From positions 186,001-250,000 of the forward strand of contig CAWGTU010000001.1 of NCBI GenBank assembly GCA_963825635.1: DNA of 64,000 nucleotides. Reading direction: 5' to 3'. The position numbers and the translations under genes were made by a program. Of this stretch, positions 34,198-43,650 are shown in pieces. The notes under the pieces were generated by a model. The model ran no database searches. It saw only the letters and a list, made by a program, of their open reading frames with translations, and was not told the DNA's origin. The stretch comes from JAOUEA01 sp963825635. Its GTDB lineage: Bacteria > Actinomycetota > UBA4738 > HRBIN12. Each line of letters opens with the position of its first letter. The first letter of the stretch is position 1.

Positions 34198-36792
34198 GTG
34201 GGGACGATCGAGTTCGAGGGACGCTCCGTGTCGTTCGAAGACGGCGACACCGTCGCGTCGGCCCTGTACCGCGCGGGAGTCCGCACGTTCTCGCGGTCGC
34301 TGAAGTACCACCGTCGGCGCGGTCTGTACTGCGGCACGGGCGACTGCCCCAACTGCCTGATGACGGTCGACGGGCGCCCGGCCGTGCACACGTGCGCCGC
34401 GCCGTGTGCCGAGGGCATGCGCGTCGAACGTCCGGGCGGATTCCCGAGCGCGGAACGCGACCTGCTGCACGTGACCGACTCGCTCCACCGCGTGATGCCC
34501 GTCGGCTTCTATTACAAGACGTTCGTCCGTCCTCGGTTCGCGTGGCCCGTCGCCGAGCGGGTGATCAGGCGGGCGACCGGGCTCGGTGCCCTGCCGTCCA
34601 CGAGGGCCGCGCCGCGCCAGGTGGTCCGTCACGAGCACGTGGACACGCTCGTGATCGGCGCCGGCATCGCCGGGCTCGAGGCCGCGAGGGATGCGCGCGC
34701 CGTCGGCTCGGTGATCGTGTGCGACGAGGGGCGCATCGGCCACGCGATCGCTGCGGGGCCCACCGCGGACCGGCTCGCCGAGCTCGAGACCGAGGTCGGG
34801 TCGCTCGAGTCCGTCTCGGTGCTTCAGGGGTTCACCGCGCTCGGCATCTACGAGGGCCTGCACGTGCCGCTCGTCGGCGACGGCGAGCTCGTGCATGTGC
34901 ATCCATCGCAGGTGATCGTGGCGACGGGCGCGGTCGAGGAGCACGGCGTGTTCCCCGGCAACGACCTGCCGGGCGTGATGCTCGGCCGGGCTGCCGCCGC
35001 CTTGGCGGGGATCCACGGGGTGCGCCCGGGTGAGCGGGCGGTCGCGGTCGTGCGCACCGAGGAGGGCATCGACCATCTGCGGTCGCTGGTCGACGCCGGG
35101 GTCGAGGTCGCCGCGGTCGCCGTGTCGGCGGCTCTCGCCGACCTGCTTCCGTCCGAAGGCGTCGGCGAGGTGGTGGTCGACGGCGACGTGCTCGAGGCTC
35201 GTGGCGGCTCGTCGCTCCGCTCGGTGGCGCTGCGACGAGACGGCCTGGGGAAGCGCTTCGACTGCGACCTGCTCGTGCTCTCGCTCGGCCTCTCTCCGCG
35301 CGACGGGCTGGCTCGCATGGCATTGCCCGGCGAGGCCGTCACGCTGGTCGGCGACGCGGCGGGTGAGGCACGATACGACGAACCGTGCGGACACGACGGC
35401 ACCGTCTGCCTGTGTGAGGACGTCTCGATGCACGATCTCGAGCAGGCCTGGGACGAGGGCTTCCGCAACGCCGAGATCCTGAAGCGCTACACGACCACGA
35501 CGATGGGCCCGTGCCAGGGCGCGATGTGCGGTCGGGCGCTCGCGTGCTTCGCGGCCTCGCGCGCCGAGGGTCCTGGGTCGCCGCCGACGGCTGCCGACCC
35601 GCCACGCACGACCGCGCGTCCACCGACCCGACCGGTCACGCTCGAATCCCTCGCCGCCGGCGTGCACGAGATCGTCGACAGGCGCACGTCGCTGCACGAA
35701 CTGCACGCCGCGGCCGGTGCCCGGCTCGATCGCTCCGGCGGGTGGCTGCGGCCGTTCTCGTACGGCGACTGGCGCGAGGAGTACCTGGCGGTGCGTGAGC
35801 GGGTCAGCGTGATGGACGTCGGCACCCTCGGCAAGTTCTCGATCGCCGGCCCCGGTGCCGACGATCTCGTGGATCGGCTGTTCCCGTGCCGGATCGACGA
35901 TCTGAGATCCGGCCGCACCCGGTACGTGCTCGCGCTCGACGAGGCGGGATACGTGATGGACGACGGTCTGCTCGCGCGCGTCGGGCAGGGGGAGTGGTAC
36001 CTCACCTCGACCTCCGGTGGCGCCGGGCGCATGGATGCGCGGCTGCGGGACCTCGCCGACCGGTTGGAGCTCGACGCGCACGTGCTGGATCGCACGGCGC
36101 AGTGGGGGGCGATCAACGTCGCCGGTCCGTACGCGCGCGGCCTGCTCGAACGCCTCACCGACGATGCGATCGACGCCGAGGCGGTCCCCCCCCGGGGGTT
36201 CGCCGACGTGACGGTCGCGGGTGTGCCGTGTCGTGCGGTCCGCACGGGCTTCGTCGGGGAGCTCGCGTTCGAGCTGCACCACCCCCGGCGACGCGGTCCC
36301 GATCTGTGGCGCGAGCTCGTCGACGCGGGGCGTGAGTGGGACCTGCGGCCGCACGGCCTCGACGCGCTCGAGCTGCTGCGGCTCGAGAAGGGGCACGTCT
36401 ACCTCGGCCAGGACACCATGCCCGACGACACGCCCACGAAGCTGCGCATGTCGTGGGCGGTCGACGTGTCGAAGGAATGGTTCGTGGGCAAGCAGGCCCT
36501 CGAGCGCATGAGCTCGCTGCCGCCCGTGAGGCGTCAGGTCGGGCTCGAGTTCTCCGGCGGGCCCGCCGACACGGCCGCTCTGCGCGGCGAACCGCTGATC
36601 GTGAGGGGCACCGTGGTCGGTCGCATCACCTCGGCCGAGCGCTCGATCGCGCTGGATCGCGCGATCGGCCTCGGATGGGTGCGCACCGTCGACGGAGGGT
36701 TCCCGGAGCGGCTCGAGACGGGGTCCGGGGCGACGGCGAGGGTCGTACCGACCCCGTTCTACGATCCGGAAGGCGGTCGGATGCGTGGCTGA
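34198..36792 (+). CDS. soxA: sarcosine oxidase alpha subunit, iron-sulfur-rich class
   Basis: 864 residues, somewhat shorter than the usual 960-1000. Domain order: Fer2_4-like ferredoxin domain with Cys45, Cys50, Cys53 and Cys66 (CGTGDCPNC...HTC); NAD/FAD Rossmann domain (LVIGAGIAGLEAARDA, about 151-166); BFD-like cluster with Cys404, Cys406, Cys439 and Cys444 (CLCEDV ... GPCQGAMC); a Pro-rich linker (460-480); and a C-terminal GcvT domain (from about 485) that binds THF. The Cys sets resemble opine oxidase/HcnB-type subunits, unlike the second copy. Start GTG at 34198; overlaps soxG by 8 nt. Confidence 0.88.
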   Translation: MGTIEFEGRSVSFEDGDTVASALYRAGVRTFSRSLKYHRRRGLYCGTGDCPNCLMTVDGRPAVHTCAAPCAEGMRVERPGGFPSAERDLLHVTDSLHRVMPVGFYYKTFVRPRFAWPVAERVIRRATGLGALPSTRAAPRQVVRHEHVDTLVIGAGIAGLEAARDARAVGSVIVCDEGRIGHAIAAGPTADRLAELETEVGSLESVSVLQGFTALGIYEGLHVPLVGDGELVHVHPSQVIVATGAVEEHGVFPGNDLPGVMLGRAAAALAGIHGVRPGERAVAVVRTEEGIDHLRSLVDAGVEVAAVAVSAALADLLPSEGVGEVVVDGDVLEARGGSSLRSVALRRDGLGKRFDCDLLVLSLGLSPRDGLARMALPGEAVTLVGDAAGEARYDEPCGHDGTVCLCEDVSMHDLEQAWDEGFRNAEILKRYTTTTMGPCQGAMCGRALACFAASRAEGPGSPPTAADPPRTTARPPTRPVTLESLAAGVHEIVDRRTSLHELHAAAGARLDRSGGWLRPFSYGDWREEYLAVRERVSVMDVGTLGKFSIAGPGADDLVDRLFPCRIDDLRSGRTRYVLALDEAGYVMDDGLLARVGQGEWYLTSTSGGAGRMDARLRDLADRLELDAHVLDRTAQWGAINVAGPYARGLLERLTDDAIDAEAVPPRGFADVTVAGVPCRAVRTGFVGELAFELHHPRRRGPDLWRELVDAGREWDLRPHGLDALELLRLEKGHVYLGQDTMPDDTPTKLRMSWAVDVSKEWFVGKQALERMSSLPPVRRQVGLEFSGGPADTAALRGEPLIVRGTVVGRITSAERSIALDRAIGLGWVRTVDGGFPERLETGSGATARVVPTPFYDPEGGRMRG

Positions 36793-37207
36793 GCTGCGGG
36801 TGGAGCATCCGTCGGTCGTCGCGGTGCTGGGGTCGAGGGAAGCCTGCGACGCGTTCGGAGCGCCCGATGGCGCGACACCGATGCGCATCGCCCCTCGGGA
36901 GCTGATGCTCGTCGACGCTGCGGAGGTGGCGCAGGAGCGTGTGTCGAACGGCTCGGCCCCGTGGGTCGAGGACGTCTCCGACGCCTGGGTGGCGCTCGTG
37001 CTCGAGGGCGTCGACGCCCGCGCCGCGTTCGCTCGGCTCTCCGAGCTCGAGCTCCCCGACGACGGGTGGATCCAGGGCGAGGTGGCGAAGGCTGCGGCGA
37101 AGGTGCTCGTCGCGGGCGATCGAGTCACGATCCTCGTGCCGGCGATGCTCGCTGCCCACGTCGAGGAACGGATCCGGGTCGACGCGGCGGAGGTCCTCGG
37201 CTCGTGA
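36785..37207 (+). CDS. soxG: heterotetrameric sarcosine oxidase gamma subunit
   Basis: 140 residues from a GTG at 36785 inside the end of soxA (8-nt overlap). Weakly conserved GcvT-like small domain: MRIAPRELMLVDAAE, DAWVALVLEGVDARAAFARLSELELPDD and KVLVAGDRVTILVPAMLAAHV. Shorter than the usual 185-210 residues, but position between soxA and soxB and the 4-nt overlap with soxB make the assignment firm. The gamma subunit packs against the alpha GcvT domain. Confidence 0.75.
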   Translation: MAELRVEHPSVVAVLGSREACDAFGAPDGATPMRIAPRELMLVDAAEVAQERVSNGSAPWVEDVSDAWVALVLEGVDARAAFARLSELELPDDGWIQGEVAKAAAKVLVAGDRVTILVPAMLAAHVEERIRVDAAEVLGS

Positions 37208-38415
37208 GCGGCCTGTTGAAGCATCGGGAGTTCCTTACCCAGCACGACCTGAAGTCGCGCTACGACGCTGTGATCGTCGGCGGCGGGGTGAACGGTCTCT
37301 CGCTCGCGTTTCACCTCGCCGAGTACCACGGCATCCGCGACGTCGCCGTGCTCGAGCGCTCGTACATCGGCAGCGGCGGCAGCGGCCGCAATACGCAGGT
37401 CGTGCGCGCCACCTACAACACGACCGAGACCGTTCCGCTGTACGCGACGAGCCTCGGCATGTACCGAACGCTCTCGCAAGAGCTCGACTTCAACGTGCTG
37501 TTCAGCACCCAGGGCAACCTCGATCTGTGTCACTCGCAGGACACGCTGCAGGTGGAACGCGAGAAGGTGTTGCTGCACCGGCACTACGGCGTCGACACCG
37601 AGATCCTCACGCCGGAGCAGGTGCTCGAGGTCTGCCCGCTCGTCGACCTCACGGCCGGCGGGGAGCTGCCCGTGATCGGGGCGAGCTACCACCCGCCGGG
37701 CGCGTTCGCCCGCCACGACTCGGTGGTCTGGGGGTACGCGAGTGCGGCGACCCGCCGAGGCGTCGAGATCCATCAGGGCGTCGAGGTCACGGGCATCGAT
37801 GTCGCCGACGGCGCCTGCCGAGGCCTCATGACGAACCGTGGACCGGTTGCCGCCGGCCGGGTCGTGAGCGCCGTGGCCGGGTGGTCCAGCGTGCTCGCCC
37901 GCATGGCGGGCCTGCGCCTGCCGATCGAGACGATGGCGCTTCAGGCGTTCGTGACCGAGGCCTACCGGCCGGTGCTGTGGGGGCTCGTCTCATCGATGGA
38001 TCTGTACGTGTACACGCAGCAGACTGCGCGTGGCGAGCTCGTCGTCGGGGCGGAGACCCTTCCCTACAACACGTACTCGACGCGTTCGACGTTCGACTTC
38101 GCCGCGGAAGCCGCGAGGCGCACGATCCAGCTGCTGCCGTTCATGGCGAAGGCGCGGTTGATGCGGCAGTGGACCGGCCTCTGCGACATGACCCCCGATT
38201 CGTCGCCGATGCTCGGCGAGAGCGAGGTACGGAACTTCTTCCTGATGTCGGGCATGGGCACGTGGGGCTTCAAGGGCGCGCCGATCTTCGGAAGGACGAT
38301 GGCCCAGATGCTTGCGACCGGCCGGGTCGATCCGTTGATCGCGCCGTTCGCGCCCGACCGGTTCCGCAACGACCGCATGGTGCCCGACGCCGCGAGCGCC
38401 GGCACCCACCGCTGA
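37204..38415 (+). CDS. soxB: heterotetrameric sarcosine oxidase beta subunit
   Basis: 403 residues from a GTG at 37204 (GTGA overlap with soxG). DAO fold: VIVGGGVNGLSLAFHLAEYHG, LERSYIGSGGSGRNTQVVRATYN, the ARHDSVVWGYA block whose His is the covalent FMN site in heterotetrameric SoxB, TGLCDMTPDSSPMLG and SGMGTWGFKGAPIFGR. It oxidises the N-methyl of sarcosine and passes electrons to FMN at the alpha-beta interface. It differs clearly from the second copy (GSGGSGRNT here against GGGNMARNT there). Confidence 0.88.
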   Translation: MSGLLKHREFLTQHDLKSRYDAVIVGGGVNGLSLAFHLAEYHGIRDVAVLERSYIGSGGSGRNTQVVRATYNTTETVPLYATSLGMYRTLSQELDFNVLFSTQGNLDLCHSQDTLQVEREKVLLHRHYGVDTEILTPEQVLEVCPLVDLTAGGELPVIGASYHPPGAFARHDSVVWGYASAATRRGVEIHQGVEVTGIDVADGACRGLMTNRGPVAAGRVVSAVAGWSSVLARMAGLRLPIETMALQAFVTEAYRPVLWGLVSSMDLYVYTQQTARGELVVGAETLPYNTYSTRSTFDFAAEAARRTIQLLPFMAKARLMRQWTGLCDMTPDSSPMLGESEVRNFFLMSGMGTWGFKGAPIFGRTMAQMLATGRVDPLIAPFAPDRFRNDRMVPDAASAGTHR

Positions 38416-38445
38416 TCCAGGTGGGTCCGATGGAGATCGGGCGGG

Positions 38446-40083
38446 CTACGCTGCGACGTCGGACGCCGATGCGACCGCGCCGGGCTGCCGGGTCGGGATG
38501 CGCTTCGTGAAGAAGAGCGCGATCACCCCGATGATCGCGAGGAGGGCGAGCGCGGAACGGAGGCCGTCCACGCGAGCCTGCTCGTTCACGTCGACGATCG
38601 CCTGGGAGGCCGAAGGATCGACCCCCGCGTCGGCCAGCGCCGTCTCGAGATCCGCGTCGGAGATGAAGGGCACACCGCTCGTCAGCTGCACGTTCGCCTG
38701 ATCGACGACCTGCTGCGGCACGTCCGGGTTCTCGGCGATCCCGGTGAGGAACGACGCCGACAGCGAGGCGATCAGCACCGAGCCCGCGAGCGCAGTGCCG
38801 AGGGATGCGCCGAACTGCGTCGCGGTGTTCTGGAGGCCGCCGACCTCGGGGCTCTCGTCGTCGGGGACCGCCGAGACGGTGACGCTGCCCAGCTGCGACG
38901 CGAGACCACCCATCGCGAGCCCGATGAGCATGAGCGGACCCGTCACGATCGCCGCGCTCGCGTTCACGTCCATCGCGCTGAAGAGCAGCACGATGCCGAG
39001 GACCGCCGCGACGAGCGAGAGCTCGACCACCCGCCGAGGCGAGACGTTCGGGAAGAACTTCGGCACACCGGCCGCGGCGAGCAGCATCGTGAGCGAGAGC
39101 GGTGTGATCTTGATCCCGGTCTCGATCGCCGAGAGCCCGAGGGCGACCGAAAGATAGAGCGGGATCACGAAGAACAGCCCCATCATCACCACGAACTGGA
39201 AGAAGAACATCACGAGCCCGCCGGTCATCTGCTCGTTCCGGAAGAGCGACGGTGTGACGAGCGGCTCGCCTCCTGCGGCGTCGAGGCGACGCACGTGTCG
39301 CATGAACAGCCCGATCGTCGCCAGGCCGCCGAGGATCAACCAGATCACGGGCGACAGTCCACCGAACATCGTCGGCGCGCCATCGTTCGCGATCACCCAG
39401 CCCCAGTCGCCCGAGAATAGGACGCCGAAGATCGTGAGACCCATCCCGAGGGCCCAGAGGAAGGAGCCCAGCAGGTCGAGGTGTGGAGGACTCTCGACCG
39501 GCTCGTCGACGATCCGGCGGCTGAACAGGAAGATGCCCGCGCCGACGAGCACCTCGCCGGCGAAGACCCATCGCCAGGAGGCGTACGTCGTGGCGAGCCC
39601 GCCGATCAGCGGTCCCACCGCGATCGCGATGGCCCCGGCGGCCCCGATCAATCCGTAGGCACGAGGCCGCTCCTCCGTGGAGAAGTTCCCGGCGACGAGG
39701 GCGACGATCGCCGGCATGATGAGGGCCGCGCCGATCCCCTCCAGGAGCGACCATCCGAAGAGCAGCACCCCGAGGTTCGGCGCGAGGGCCGTCGTCAGCG
39801 ACCCCGAGCAGTAGATCACGAGTCCGATCGTGAAGGCGCGCTTGCGGCCCATGATCGATCCGATCTTGCCGCCCGTGACCATCAGCATCGCCATCACGAG
39901 CGTGTACAGAACGATCGCGGTCTGGATCCCGGTGACCGTGGTCTCGAGGTCGTCGGCGACGGTCGCGATCGAGACGTTCATCACGGAGCTATCGAGCGCC
40001 ATCAGGAACTGCGCTGCACACAGCGTGAGCAGCACCGCGCCGGCCGCGCCGGTCGCCCGGGCCTCGCTCGCCTCGACCGCCAT
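38446..40083 (-). CDS. DHA2-family MFS multidrug transporter (EmrB-like)
   Basis: 545 residues with about fourteen hydrophobic helices. DHA2 motifs: FLMALDSSVMNVSIATVADDL (helix 1, motif D1), GGKIGSIMGRKRAF (motif A) and a large loop near residues 420-470 containing LTSGVPFISDADLETALADAG. Likely proton-coupled drug or metabolite efflux. Preceded by a probable leaderless promoter (TAGAGT, 6 nt before the ATG). It separates the two sarcosine oxidase operons. Confidence 0.85.
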   Translation of the reverse strand: MAVEASEARATGAAGAVLLTLCAAQFLMALDSSVMNVSIATVADDLETTVTGIQTAIVLYTLVMAMLMVTGGKIGSIMGRKRAFTIGLVIYCSGSLTTALAPNLGVLLFGWSLLEGIGAALIMPAIVALVAGNFSTEERPRAYGLIGAAGAIAIAVGPLIGGLATTYASWRWVFAGEVLVGAGIFLFSRRIVDEPVESPPHLDLLGSFLWALGMGLTIFGVLFSGDWGWVIANDGAPTMFGGLSPVIWLILGGLATIGLFMRHVRRLDAAGGEPLVTPSLFRNEQMTGGLVMFFFQFVVMMGLFFVIPLYLSVALGLSAIETGIKITPLSLTMLLAAAGVPKFFPNVSPRRVVELSLVAAVLGIVLLFSAMDVNASAAIVTGPLMLIGLAMGGLASQLGSVTVSAVPDDESPEVGGLQNTATQFGASLGTALAGSVLIASLSASFLTGIAENPDVPQQVVDQANVQLTSGVPFISDADLETALADAGVDPSASQAIVDVNEQARVDGLRSALALLAIIGVIALFFTKRIPTRQPGAVASASDVAA

Positions 40084-40089
40084 GCGCGG

Positions 40090-40095
40090 ACTCTA
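40090..40095 (-). promoter_or_regulatory. -10 element, probable leaderless promoter (DHA2 transporter)
   Basis: Minus-strand TAGAGT (plus strand actcta), then 6 nt, then the ATG at 40083. Confidence 0.5.
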
Positions 40096-40118
40096 GCGCC
40101 TGATCGTCGCCCGGCGAG

Positions 40119-40676
40119 CTAGGGGAGGCCCGCTATCAGGCGGTCAACCAGGTAGCCGGCGAACGAGCTGCGGACGAGCACGCGGGTCGTATCGGCTCGC
40201 TCGTGCAGGACCACCTGGGCCTTCGCGAAGAGCGTCTGGGCGCACATCCCTCGGCGCCACGCGCGAGGGTGCAGGTCGATCGGGCACCCGCTCGCGAGCA
40301 GCTCGAACCGGCCGGGGCCGCCGAGCTCGAGGGCGACGCGGTTCGCGCTCAGGTCGATCACCGATCGGTGTGATCCCTCGAGCGCGGCCTCGAGCTCGAC
40401 TGCGATCTCCCTGCCTGCATGCGGCGGGCCGAGAACGAGCCACTCATCCGGTCCGAGCCACAGGACAGCACGCGGCCCGTCCTCCCAGGCGGTGTTCGGC
40501 TCGAGCGGCAGTGGGTACGGCGCCCTCCCCGCCAGCGACGGATCGAGCCGCAGCGAGACCTGCGCCAGGAACGCCACGTGCTCGAGCGTCACGCGCCCGC
40601 CGCTTCGCTCCGCGACCGCCGTGAGGTCGCCGACGCGCGAGGCCATCGGGTCGCGCTCGAGGGCCTCAGCCGTCAC
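40119..40676 (-). CDS. soxG: heterotetrameric sarcosine oxidase gamma subunit, second copy
   Basis: 185 residues from a GTG at 40676, inside the end of soxA copy 2 (11-nt overlap). Typical SoxG: VSLRLDPSLAGRAPYPLPLEPNTAWEDG split in blocks, VLWLGPDEWLVLGPP, SVIDLSANRVALELGGPG, LLASGCPIDLHPRAW and MCAQTLFAKAQVVLHERAD. Full length, unlike copy 1. Last gene of the soxB-yjbR-soxD-soxA-soxG operon. Confidence 0.88.
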   Translation of the reverse strand: MTAEALERDPMASRVGDLTAVAERSGGRVTLEHVAFLAQVSLRLDPSLAGRAPYPLPLEPNTAWEDGPRAVLWLGPDEWLVLGPPHAGREIAVELEAALEGSHRSVIDLSANRVALELGGPGRFELLASGCPIDLHPRAWRRGMCAQTLFAKAQVVLHERADTTRVLVRSSFAGYLVDRLIAGLP

Positions 40677-43362
40677 GGCGCGCTCCCTCGGGGTCGTAGA
40701 AGACCGGCGACACGACCCCGCACTCGACGGGCCCCCGGGGGGTCGGCGACACCACGTGACCGCCGATGCGTTCGCGTCCGCCGGCCACCATCGCGAGTGC
40801 GAACGTGCGCTCGAGCACGGGGCTCCGGTAGCTCGATGTGACATGGCCGAGCATCGGGACGGGTGGCTGGGTCGACGCGTGCTCCGGGGAGACGAGCTGG
40901 GCGCCCTCGGGCAACCAGACCGCCGGGTCGGTCGGCAGGAGCCCCACGAGCTGCTTGCGGTCGGGCCGCACGGTGTCGGCACGCCGCAGCGATCGTCGAC
41001 CGATGAAGTCGGAGTCGTCGGAGCGCACGATCCACGACATGCCGAGATCGTGCGGGGTGACCGTGCCGTCGGTGTCCTGGCCGACGATCACGAAGCCCTT
41101 CTCGGCACGCAGCACGTGCATCGATTCCGTGCCGTACGGCGTGAGGCCGAACGGCTGGCCCGCCGTGAGCACCGCGTCCCACATCGCGAGGCCGAGGTGC
41201 CCGGCGATGTTGATCTCGTAGGCGAGCTCACCGCTGAAGCTCACGCGGGCCACCCGCGCCGGCATGCCTGCGACGAGGCCCTCGCGCCAGGTCATGAACG
41301 GGAACGCCGCCGCATCGAGGTCGATGTCGGTGCCGGCCGCGGAGAGCACGTCGCGCGACGCCGGCCCGTTCACCGCGACCGTCGCCCACTGCTCGGTGAC
41401 GCTCGTCGCGTACACCGCCAGCTCGGGCCACTCGGTCTGCAGGTACTCCTCGACGTGATCCATCACCGTGGCGGCGCCGCCCGTCGTGGTCGTGATCAGG
41501 AAGTGGTCCTCCGCCAGACGCATCGCGACGCCGTCGTCGAGCACCATGCCGTCGAGCCCGAGCATCAGCCCGTAGCGGATCGACCCCACCGCGAGCGTCG
41601 ACATGCGGTTCGTGTAGAGACGGTCGAGGAAGGCACCCGTATCGGGTCCGACGAGCTCGATCGCGCCGAGCGTCGAGGCGTCCATCACGCCCGCGGTGCG
41701 TCGAACGGCGAGACACTCCCGCTCCACGGTGGCATGCATCGACTCGCCGGGCAGCGGGAAGTACCACGGACGCTTCCACTGGCCGACGTTCTCGAACACG
41801 GCGCCACCCTCGACGTGCCGCTCGTGCATCGGCGTGGTTCGCACCGGGTCGAGCAGGGTGGAGCCACGGTCGGGGCCGGCGAGCACCGAGTAGGGGACCG
41901 GCGTGTAGGGCGGACGGCTGTTCGTAGGCCCCTGCGCGCCGGGCCCCTCGCCCCACGCCTCGTTCACGATGGCCGCGGTGAGCGCGCCGCTCGTGCGCCC
42001 CTGGTCGATCGCGGTGCCGATGTAGGTCGCGCGCTTCACGTGCTCGGTCGAGCGCAGCTCGTGGCCGACCGCGTCGAGCACGTCGGCGACCGTCGAGTCG
42101 CGTTGCAGGTCGACGAAGTGCTCGGAGAGATCGTCGGCGGGCGTGTACCAGTACGGGACGCTCGAGGGCACGTCGCCGGCCGCGGCGCCGACGATCGAGA
42201 GCCAGGGCGGCCCGATGCCGTCGGGGACGAAGCATGTCCGGTCGTCGTCCCAGCGCAGCCCGCCGCCGATGCCGCGCCAGAGCTGCGACGTCGGGTTCCA
42301 GCCGCCGGAGACGAGAACGAGGTCCGCGTCGAGCATGTCGACCTCGCCGCCCGGCCCGACCAGCGTGACCGATCGGACACGAGCGTCCCCGTCGGCGGCC
42401 AGCACCGACCACCGGACCCGCACGTCGATCCCGCTCTCGCGGGCCTCGTCGGTGGCCCCTCCTCCCTCGCCCGGATCGACGACCGCGGCGATCTCGAGGC
42501 CTTGGCGAGCGAGCGCCGTCGCCGTCTCGTGCCCGGCGTGGTTCGTGCTGAACACGACGGCGCGCTCGCCCGCCAGCACGCCGAAGCGGTCGGCGTACAG
42601 CGCGGCCGCGGACGCGAGCATCACGCCGGGCAGATCGTTGCGCCGGAACCCGATCGGTCGCTCGTGAGCGCCGGTCGCCAGTACGACCCGCCGAGCCCGC
42701 ACGTGGTGGACACGTTCGACGGGGGTCGATCGCTCGTACACCACGACGTACCCGTCGTCGTAGACCCCGAGCGCCGTGGCGTCGGTGAGCACGGTGACCT
42801 CTGACGCGCTCGCAAGCGCGCCTCCCGTCGTCACGACCCACGGCAATGCGGGCTCGCCGTCGACGTCGTCGCTGGAAGTCGCCGTGCCCCCGATCCACGA
42901 GCGCTCGTCGACGAGCATGACGCGATCGCCCGACTCTGCCGCCCCCAGCGCGGCGCGGAGCCCGGCGACGCCGCCGCCGACGACGAGCGTCTCGACGTGC
43001 ACGTGTCGGTGATGCGCCGCAGGCGCCCCGACATCGTCGGCGGGGAGACGGCCGACGCCGGGCCGCGACGACGCGACGAGGCCGTCGACGAGCGGGATCG
43101 CGGTCGCCGGCACGATCGGACGGAACGCCGGCGCCGAGACCTCCACGAACGCGTTCGGCTCTTCCACTCCGGCCGCGTAGACCCCACGAGGTCGCCCCTG
43201 CAGGGGCGAACGAGCGACGACCTCGACGCCGTCGGCGAGGAGCGCGCTCGCGAGGGTGTCGCCGGAGAGACCCTCGTACGCGACGCCGTCGAACGTGAAC
43301 CCGAGGGTTCGGGTCCGGTCGATGCCGTGGCCCGCCGGCGCGGCTATTCGCCGACCGGTCAA
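40666..43362 (-). CDS. soxA: sarcosine oxidase alpha subunit, classical class without iron-sulfur cysteines
   Basis: 898 residues from a TTG at 43362; a TTGA overlap with soxD supports this start. The N-terminal Fer2-like domain (FTFDGVAYEGLSGDTLASAL) has lost the cluster Cys residues. Rossmann domain LVVGGGVAGLRAALGAAESG (about 125-144), then FVDLQRDSTVADVLDAVG and HVKRATYIGTAIDQGRTSG, the classical SoxA middle, and a GcvT domain from about 500 to the end (FSGELAYEINIAG, LRAEKGFVIVGQDTDGTVTP). It binds NAD, FMN and THF and turns the methyl into methylene-THF. Confidence 0.9.
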   Translation of the reverse strand: MTGRRIAAPAGHGIDRTRTLGFTFDGVAYEGLSGDTLASALLADGVEVVARSPLQGRPRGVYAAGVEEPNAFVEVSAPAFRPIVPATAIPLVDGLVASSRPGVGRLPADDVGAPAAHHRHVHVETLVVGGGVAGLRAALGAAESGDRVMLVDERSWIGGTATSSDDVDGEPALPWVVTTGGALASASEVTVLTDATALGVYDDGYVVVYERSTPVERVHHVRARRVVLATGAHERPIGFRRNDLPGVMLASAAALYADRFGVLAGERAVVFSTNHAGHETATALARQGLEIAAVVDPGEGGGATDEARESGIDVRVRWSVLAADGDARVRSVTLVGPGGEVDMLDADLVLVSGGWNPTSQLWRGIGGGLRWDDDRTCFVPDGIGPPWLSIVGAAAGDVPSSVPYWYTPADDLSEHFVDLQRDSTVADVLDAVGHELRSTEHVKRATYIGTAIDQGRTSGALTAAIVNEAWGEGPGAQGPTNSRPPYTPVPYSVLAGPDRGSTLLDPVRTTPMHERHVEGGAVFENVGQWKRPWYFPLPGESMHATVERECLAVRRTAGVMDASTLGAIELVGPDTGAFLDRLYTNRMSTLAVGSIRYGLMLGLDGMVLDDGVAMRLAEDHFLITTTTGGAATVMDHVEEYLQTEWPELAVYATSVTEQWATVAVNGPASRDVLSAAGTDIDLDAAAFPFMTWREGLVAGMPARVARVSFSGELAYEINIAGHLGLAMWDAVLTAGQPFGLTPYGTESMHVLRAEKGFVIVGQDTDGTVTPHDLGMSWIVRSDDSDFIGRRSLRRADTVRPDRKQLVGLLPTDPAVWLPEGAQLVSPEHASTQPPVPMLGHVTSSYRSPVLERTFALAMVAGGRERIGGHVVSPTPRGPVECGVVSPVFYDPEGARRDG

Positions 43363-43646
43363 CGGTCTGACACCTCGGTCGGCGGGTCCTCACCGACGCG
43401 ATACGCGACCCCGATCTCGTTCGTGGCCGTGTTCCGCATGAGGTTGAACCAGCGACGGCAACCGGCGGCGTGCATCCATCGCTCCGACCACCAGCCGCGG
43501 GGGTTGTCGCGCATGAAGAGGTAGTCGGCCCACTCTTCGTCGGAGAGCGCCCCGGGGTCGGCCGGGTAACTCACGTGCGCCTCGCCCCCGTATCGGAACT
43601 CGATCTCGTCGCGGGGGCCGCACCATGGGCAGGGGATCAGCAGCAC
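43359..43646 (-). CDS. soxD: heterotetrameric sarcosine oxidase delta subunit, second copy
   Basis: 95 residues, ATG at 43646. CPWCGPRDEIEFRYGGEAH with the zinc Cys pair, DNPRGWWSERWMHAAGCRRWFN and NTATNEIGVAYRVGE. Overlaps soxA copy 2 by 4 nt and lies 4 nt after the YjbR-like gene. Confidence 0.92.
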   Translation of the reverse strand: MLLIPCPWCGPRDEIEFRYGGEAHVSYPADPGALSDEEWADYLFMRDNPRGWWSERWMHAAGCRRWFNLMRNTATNEIGVAYRVGEDPPTEVSDR

Positions 43647-43650
43647 CGGA

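Noticed and set aside
34006..37773. A 1255-codon open frame antisense to soxD-soxA-soxG-soxB
   Set aside because: Product of high-GC codon bias on the opposite strand; low-complexity, no fold motif, and the plus strand holds four well matched sox genes.
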